From Melampsora larici-populina 98AG31 (taxonomy: Eukaryota > Basidiomycota > Pucciniomycetes > Pucciniales > Melampsoraceae): DNA of 64,000 nucleotides. A model generated the notes under the pieces. It made no database searches. It had not been told where the DNA came from and saw nothing but the letters and a program-made list of their open reading frames with translations. This document shows, in pieces, positions 58,027 through 64,000 of this stretch. Within the stretch, counting starts at the first letter, position 1; each line of letters begins with the position of its first letter. Location of the stretch: positions 571,115 to 635,114 of the forward strand of contig NW_006768788.1 in the NCBI RefSeq assembly GCF_000204055.1. The letters run 5' to 3'. The position numbers and the translations under genes were made by a program.

Positions 58027-59277
58027 ATGGTAACTCATCAAACCTTTGATTTCCCAAAACTTTCGAATACATAACTCATGATGTTTTCTTTCATTTCAAA
58101 TAGACTGATTCATTGGCACCAAGAGTCGTCAAACGGATTAACAAAGAATTTAATGTATTAAGAACTCAACCTCCTGAAGGAGTTCGAGTCATTGTGAATG
58201 AAGATGATATTACAGATGTGAAGGCTTGGATCAAAGGTCCTGCTGAAACACCTTATGCTGGTATGTGATCAGTTTGAATCTCTTTTACTTCTACCCAGAT
58301 CACTTTGACTTGAAATTGACCTTTTTCTTTTTTTTGACCTTTTTTCGGGCTTGGGAATGGGTGGAGTTTAGATGGTTATTTCAAGATTGCTTTCGCTTTT
58401 GGATCTGAATATCCTGCTGCTCCTCCACGATGTGAGTTCAAGTTTTCACAACCCTACAATATCCCAAAAAGAACCCTACTAAGATTTATTCATGATTTTC
58501 TTTTTTGAATGAAATTCTTACCAAACTAGGTACCTTTTCAACCAAAATCTTTCATCCAAATGTAGGACCTAGAGGCGAGATTTGTGTGAACACATTAAAG
58601 AAAGATTGGGTTTCCACCAATACCTTAACTGAGATCTTGATGGTGGTGAAATGTTTGTTGATTTATCCGAACCCTGAATCGGCATTAGATGAAGAAGCAG
58701 GTCGATTGCTTTTAGAAAAGTATGATGAATATTTTCAAAGAGCTAAGCTATGGACTGAGATTCATGGTCGGAAATCGTATCCTCCTATCGAATTTGAATC
58801 ATCTGATCTTGTTAAAAATCATAATAATGATGATGATGATGATAAAGTTTTAGATACGAATTCTAAAGAAACTAGGTTTGTGGATCAGTCTTGATGTGAT
58901 TCAGTTTGTTGACGAAACCAAACTTAATGGATCGATTTATGTTTGTTTTCTTTAGAGTTCTTCATCATGAAGAATCCAACTCGACTGAACCGAAGCTTTC
59001 AGGCATACCAACCTCACCTCAACCGTTTGCAGCCTCTGCACATGCTAATCATCTGCTTACAAGTCCTAGAAAATCAGATTTAAAACAATCTATCGAATTG
59101 GTGGGATGTCAAGATAAGAAAAGGTTAGGCGTTGAACCGGGTCTTGAAGCGTTGGATTCATTAACTAAAGAAGATGAGAATCGGAAACCAGAAAAAGTCA
59201 AGTTGAACCCTACTTTAGCAAACGGGAATCATTCTACTAAAGATCTTAAAGATCGTAGAGGTAGAAAAAGATTATAA
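58027..59277 (+). CDS. ubiquitin-conjugating enzyme E2 of the UBE2S type
   Basis: E2 that, in animals, extends Lys11-linked ubiquitin chains on APC/C substrates. Five exons fit in phase: 58027-58029 (only the ATG), 58104-58260, 58372-58431, 58530-58875 and 58956-59277, giving 295 aa. The UBC core reads like UBE2S throughout: [49 protein letters not shown] with HPN at about 82-84 and catalytic Cys92 (Cys95 in human), and [19 protein letters not shown]. After the core comes a run of Asp (a GAT microsatellite at about 58828-58845) and a tail of over 100 residues rich in Lys/Arg, ending RRGRKRL. Human UBE2S also has a basic tail ending in Leu that docks on the APC/C. Budding yeast lacks this E2. 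Confidence 0.9.
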
Positions 59278-59857
59278 ACCTCTTGTTGGATTTCTTTTGT
59301 ATCTTTTTTTTTTCGTTTGGTTTTGATCTGTTGATGGGTACATAACTAGCACCGTTTGGAATTTTTTCTTTCTTCTTTTCTTGGAAATGGAAAACATAGA
59401 ATTATAGTTTATTTTTTTTATTTTTTTTTGTTTAATTCTTTATCTTTTGATTTTTTTTTTCTCTTTTTCTCTTTTTCTTTCTCTATTTGTATTTGGAAAG
59501 TTGTTTTTTTTTGTTTAATTATTACAAAGATTATTATTGTAAGGTTTGGTTTTACATTTTAATCAATTAATGAAGAATCAATCAAATCAGAAAGGTTTGT
59601 CTTTGTCTTTAGGAAAGTTATATATGTATGTATGTATGAGTGAATTGATCTGATGGAAAGAAAAAAAGTTATTTTTTGTAACAGTAAGAGATGAGTTTTA
59701 TTTTTAAGTTTGAAAAGTTTAATTTAATAAAAAAATTCATGACTTTGAATGGAATTGGGAATGATATAAAGAGATGATGGGTTTGGATTACACAAATCAT
59801 TTTAAAGGATTGGTAATTTTTAAATTCTCATTGAAGGTGATGATTGACTGGTGTATT
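59278..59857. other. 3' flank of the E2 gene
   Basis: T-rich downstream sequence with poly-T runs; presumably untranslated region and spacer. Confidence 0.4.
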
Positions 59858-60071
59858 TAGGCCATACCAATATGGTTCTGGAAATTTCCAAAAGGGTTTT
59901 CCCGGTGCTAGGAGCAACGTAACACGGGTTGTGGCCTGTATGCTAATGGTGTTCTGATTCCTGAAGAAAAGCCTTTGTTGCGCCGCGCGTTTTCCAGAAC
60001 ACAAGGAGGCATCTGGTGTTCTGTTGGAAGAATTTGTCTGGAGATTTCCAGAACAAGATTTGTATACCCTA
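59858..60071. mobile_element. 214-bp miniature element with TAGG ends
   Basis: Inverted ends of about 32 nt share TTCTGGAAATTTCC and TTCTGGAAATCTCC blocks and start TAGGCCATACCA or TAGGGTATACAA. The core has a GCGCGC-rich stretch. No clean target duplication. Non-coding. Confidence 0.6.
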
Positions 60072-61873
60072 GTCATAATAGGGGGATTCAAGTTGAGATC
60101 TTTTTTCTAAAGTTGGCAAAATGCAGTTGCTTGTTTTAGTTATATTAGACTTTTATCAAACAAGCCTGCTCCATGTTGAGGTGAGGGATGGTGAGGTGCT
60201 ACATATGATGTAGTGATGACTGGGCCTTAAAGCCTTAGCTCACCTATTTTTGGTTTAGACCAGTTGAAGGTCTCTAAGGTTTCTATGAAACCTTCTTCTG
60301 AGATGACACTTTGAGAGCACAAGACAGACTTTATCACTTCTGTTTATATGGCCAGCTAGCTCTAAGAATGGCTCTTGAAAGAGTGAGTGACCATATAAAA
60401 GAAAACAAGAGAAAGCCCAAAACTTGCCTAGCTCAGCCTCCAGAAAAGTCCAAGAATGGCTCTTGTAAAGAGTGAGGACTATCTGGAGCCAGGCATCAGA
60501 GAGAAATGTATAGTCCAATCTGTCCAAACTCATTCCTAACACCCATAGCTAAATCCCATGCCTGTAACCATTACACCCTCTTTTGCTTAAAAACAGTGCA
60601 CATTTTTGGAAGAGAGAGAGAAAAAAAGAAGAAAAGATCTTAGAAAGAATGGTATGAATTGCCCCAAAACAGACTATAAATTGTTTAAACTGAAAGCAGA
60701 AAGTTATTTTGAAGAAAAAGCAAAGGAATAAAAAAGGAAACCACAGCAAAATAGAATATGTAAAAGATGGTTGTCTTGATTTTGATTGAGTTGTGAGTAA
60801 AATAAAAGGAAATCACATTGATGACTGTAAAATTGGTTGACTGTTGGGAAATAAAACAAGAGTTTTGTGCTCACAAAGTGGCCAAGGTATTGGTTTTTGA
60901 CACGGATTGTAGTAAGGCAATGGTGACATACTGAGGAGGGGCAACTTACTTTTGAGCACTTTGGCCAATGCCATGTGCTCCTTCCTTCATCCCATGATCA
61001 ATATGGTTTCAGCTTTGAGACATGAAACACAGTAAAAGCCAAAATTTCCACTCCTAAATTTCCCAACTTATCACAACCTCAATCAGCACCTGTGAAGAAG
61101 CAGAAGAAAAATAGTACAGTTGTGGTTCTTGATGAAAGTTATTTGATCTATCTCACCCCTTTTTTAATACTAGAGACTATGTGAGCATGCCTGTACCAGT
61201 TCAATTGTCATATCATTTCAATTTTCAACTCTATTTTTCATAATTCAATTCAAATGCAACAACCAAAAACAACAGGTGGTTTACAGCTCTCATTACCCCT
61301 AGTTGAAACCTCAGTACTTAGGTACACCTTATTTCAAGGCTTTTGACTCTAACTAGCGATATATTGAAATATTGTATTTATGATGCACTGAAGAATGTAA
61401 TAAGTGGCAGTCTTACTTATAGGAGCATGTAAAATATTCCCTTGTACTTGGATCCCTTGCTTGTAACTATCTTGTAGTATCAGGCACATCTTGCCTGTGC
61501 AAACACACCTTTTCATCTGTGGCAGAGATTATGGTGCCTAGCTGTGAATTATTAACAGGCAAGATGATTTAGAAGCTTGTAGGAGCACACAAGTGGTTAA
61601 ATTCAAAGAGATCACTATCTGTTACTTTTTCTGAACCTGCAGCTTATATCCTAGCTTACAAATCTTCTAACACCAAGGCTATGAAGTAGTTTATGCTTTC
61701 TTCAAGTTATTTTCTTTTTCTATCTCCCTTAATAATTTCTTTTCATTTTGATTCTCTCACTTTCTGTTGTTTGCTTTTTGGACTATAGGGCCAACAATCA
61801 GGTCTCAACGTAATCTACCATAGCACGGTGGGTAAACCATAACGTTATGAGGTGGTTCTTGCAATCTTATTAT
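60072..61873. other. intergenic, no supported gene
   Basis: A solo terminus of the GGGGG-type miniature family begins near 60081. A direct repeat containing AAGAATGGCTCTTG lies near 60366 and 60451. The rest is AT-rich with short frames only. Confidence 0.45.
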
Positions 61874-62090
61874 TCAGCAAATCCCCGCAATACCTGATGA
61901 AACATCACCACACTTATATCCTTCTTTCAGTCCAACAGGGTGTTTGATTTTCGGACCCATTTTGCCCTGTTGAATTATACCTTTCACTTGTCCTGAAATA
62001 TATACTTCTTCCAGCACTCGGGCTCTCAGCTTGCAACAATAACCTTTCGTTCTTTCGTCATTCAGCAAGCATTGCCAAACTCTTCTCCGG
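61874..62090 (-). CDS. 3' exon of an unrecognised Cys-containing protein
   Basis: Open frame from an acceptor-like site near 62088 to TGA at 61874 (contains WQCLLNDERTKGYCC and PVGLKEGYKCGDVSSG). Cys and Gly content would suit a secreted protein. No start or upstream exon could be fixed with confidence. It might belong with the exon at 62714-63136, but the 620 bp between did not give a consistent splice chain. Confidence 0.4.
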
Positions 62091-62713
62091 ACTTAGGAAT
62101 CAAGGCTAACCTTATGTTGAAGGCGCCCTCAGCCGAAAAGTCTATGTACATACCAAAAAAATCGATGTCATATCCGTGAGGTGTGGGCATGTCTTTTTTG
62201 CAATAGGGTTGCGGGGATTCGTTGAAACATGATAAGTTACCACAGTCAGGACACGCACGGGTTTAAGAGAAAAATCAACGATGAAGAACTTTCTTGTAAA
62301 CGACTGAGGGAAGCCTCGAGAATCGAGATTGCACCTGATTTGACCAAACGTCTGAGTGCCGATCTGTTTGAAAACCTTACTTGTTGATCTGTTTGAAAAG
62401 CTTAACAGACTGTCGATCTATCAGGCAAGCTCAACAGATTGCACTTCACCTGACGGGAAATATTTTAACACGATCTGCCGGCAGGGACTCGCCAGGTCCT
62501 GTTATCGATCGTTTCCAAAGCTTTGGTGATACACTCGAAGTTTTTGCTTCAACTCGTAACTTAGTTTCCCTGGTTTACATCCTAAATACCTCGGGCACAG
62601 ATTCACAGATTCGCGAGTTGTGTAGCCCTCTGTCTTACCTGAACTTCGCGTAATCTGCGCCTATGGAGAACTTATAGACGTTTTTCAAAGATCTGGTGAA
62701 ATCTCTTTCAGCT
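62091..62713. other. possible intron or spacer between two minus-strand exons
   Basis: Short frames on both strands; none joins the flanking minus-strand exons in phase by a route I could defend. Confidence 0.3.
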
Positions 62714-63136
62714 TCACCACGAATCATTGGTCCAAGGAATCTGCTCACATTTCTCTAGAATACCTAGGAATCCCCGGTCGATTTCTTTTAGATCTGTAGC
62801 TGACATGACACCGTGGACATGACGGGATCCTGTAAGATACAAAGTTATGGCTGCATGGCCAGGATGGGCTGTAACAAGCAACCGGCCTCGCGCCAAATTG
62901 GGCCCATCTCCGCTCGCAGAGGATATCACAGACCCACCGGCCGGAAAGGCTAATGTCGATTGTCTGGATAACGCTGCAGCGGTATTGAACAAGATAAAGT
63001 GGGAATCAGTTTGGATAAGTTTTGATACTCCCTGTAAGCTTTCGTATCTTTCTCCGTCCTTATGGATTGCTGTTTCTTTATTCATTGCTGAATAGACTTT
63101 GACCAGATTACCGTTACTTGACTTAGGATTAGCTCT
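62714..63136 (-). CDS. exon of an unrecognised protein
   Basis: Open frame of about 140 codons from an acceptor-like CAG near 63137 to TGA at 62714. An internal ATG at 63085 begins MNKETAIHKDGERY. The sequence (DSHFILFNTAAALS, FPAGGSVISSAS, LVTAHPGHAAITLYL) has protein-like composition in one frame, but I recognise no domain. Divergent from the acyltransferase-like gene at 63248, with a short AT-rich spacer containing an (AT)n run. Confidence 0.45.
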   Translation of the reverse strand, partial: RANPKSSNGNLVKVYSAMNKETAIHKDGERYESLQGVSKLIQTDSHFILFNTAAALSRQSTLAFPAGGSVISSASGDGPNLARGRLLVTAHPGHAAITLYLTGSRHVHGVMSATDLKEIDRGFLGILEKCEQIPWTNDSW

Positions 63137-63247
63137 CTGATATCATTTACACACACATATATATATAACGCTCCTCCGCTTTTTACTTGAATCTCAGCAT
63201 TTCTCTTCGGCCACCTAGTGAACAATTTATCAGTCTAGAACTTCAAA

Positions 63248-64000
63248 ATGTACCCCGAATTAACATCCCCTTTTAGCTCTAGTAACATTACGCGTAACTT
63301 CTCTCAAGGAAATGTAGCCACGTACATCATGTCAACCACGGCTAGTATATCCTTATCAAAGGCATTTTTCTTACTCCTCCTCCAATGCGCTTTACTTCAT
63401 CCGTCTTTTCAACATTCCAGGTTGTCCTTGAAGACACGGATATGCTTGACGCCAATCAACTTCCTTACATTTCTTAGCTTATCCGTACAAACTTTTTCTG
63501 CGCCCACTGGCCCTGCTAATATATTCAAGGATATGTGCTTGGGTGGTTTCTTCCTCTGCATGGCAATCAGATCATTAGAGTGGGGCTTTTCCAAAGGCTC
63601 GTATTATACAAGGCCCTTGGTAGAAGTTGATGGCATAAAACGATGGGAAAAAGTTAAAGACATTGACGAGACTCATAGAAAGCAAGAAGAAGAGCCTTGC
63701 AATGTGTTTAAATTAGCTACTTGGACGTTGCTACAGCTCTTTTCGTAAGCTTAGTACCACTCAGTCTCACATTCAAACAATCTCAACATATCCTTCACTG
63801 ACGACATCCCTTTGGGGTCCTTTGTGTACGTAGACTCCGAGGACTGCAATTTACATACGGTCCTGGCATTGCTGCAAACAACCAAAGTACTTTTGGTTTA
63901 TTGTGGAGGATGTTTCGCGTCAACATTCCACTAACCGCAGCCCTTAGTTTTCTTATCTTGACTCGCGACTCCAGCCTTGGTACCCCCGAATCAGCTCTCC
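63248..64000 (+). CDS. wax-synthase-like membrane acyltransferase, 5' part
   Basis: Exon 1 (63248-63744) and exon 2 (63834 onward) join in phase (89-nt intron); the gene runs off the right edge. Several hydrophobic segments (SKAFFLLLLQCALL, INFLTFLSLSVQ, GGFFLCMAIRSLEWGF) and the RSLEWGFSKG followed by KRWEKVK pattern, then an SLRGLQFTYG start of the next block, resemble fungal wax-synthase-domain proteins. Those transfer acyl groups to alcohols at internal membranes. The catalytic His region would be downstream and is not visible, so the assignment is moderate. Confidence 0.6.

Noticed and set aside
61790..61860. Partial inverted repeat resembling a tRNA-like fold
   Set aside because: No A-box or B-box and no 7-bp acceptor stem.

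Overview
This is a eukaryotic, intron-rich, roughly 40% GC window that reads as a fragment of a rust fungus genome (Pucciniales, Puccinia-like). The evidence is the combination of compact spliced fungal genes, a Plavaka/CACTA-like transposase, hAT elements, a FAR1/MULE transposase carrying an RTC4-like C-terminus, and dense short foldback elements. A scaffold gap of 631 N lies at 32704-33334. I saw no bacterial-type operons, rRNA, tRNA or CRISPR arrays.

Layout. 1-7000: a Plavaka-type (CACTA-like) element on the minus strand with a multi-exon transposase and a second, coiled-coil-bearing gene. 7000-17700: poor in genes and rich in miniature elements, including a hAT-type miniature nested inside a TA-flanked one (7929-8581), three unrelated miniatures within 1.05 kb (13144-14185) and a 112-bp CACTA-type palindrome; one uncertain gene lies at 10289-11405. 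17713-20857: two clear host genes on the minus strand, a class I histone deacetylase and a steroid 5-alpha-reductase-type enzyme. 21163-35639: transposon block with a 1.05-kb TIR element, a 4.5-kb hAT with a perfect 8-bp target duplication, and a 4.8-kb MULE. 38280-40325: a membrane-anchored SH3 protein. 42310-44253: a single-exon 647-aa lineage-type protein with an internal duplication. 47026-51723: a second hAT element. 53962-59277: a host-gene cluster with dihydrofolate synthetase (FOL3-like), APC11 and a UBE2S-type E2. 61874-64000: unrecognised minus-strand exons and the 5' part of a wax-synthase-like acyltransferase that runs off the window.

The two most notable signals follow. (1) APC11, the catalytic RING subunit of the anaphase-promoting complex, sits head-to-head with an E2 of the UBE2S type, the ubiquitin-chain-elongating enzyme dedicated to that complex. 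They share an ~800-bp intergenic region that contains palindromes, and the E2 has an Arg/Lys-rich tail ending in Leu like the APC/C-docking tail of UBE2S. (2) The transposases of both hAT elements and the MULE are broken mainly by in-frame TGA codons at places where the family has arginine. Six such sites are visible, each explained by CGA to TGA, and four have T before the C. This matches the TCG-targeted, RIP-like mutation reported for Pucciniomycotina transposons.

Exon boundaries were worked out by hand from GT-AG sites, phase and protein continuity. No alignment, RNA or database evidence was available.
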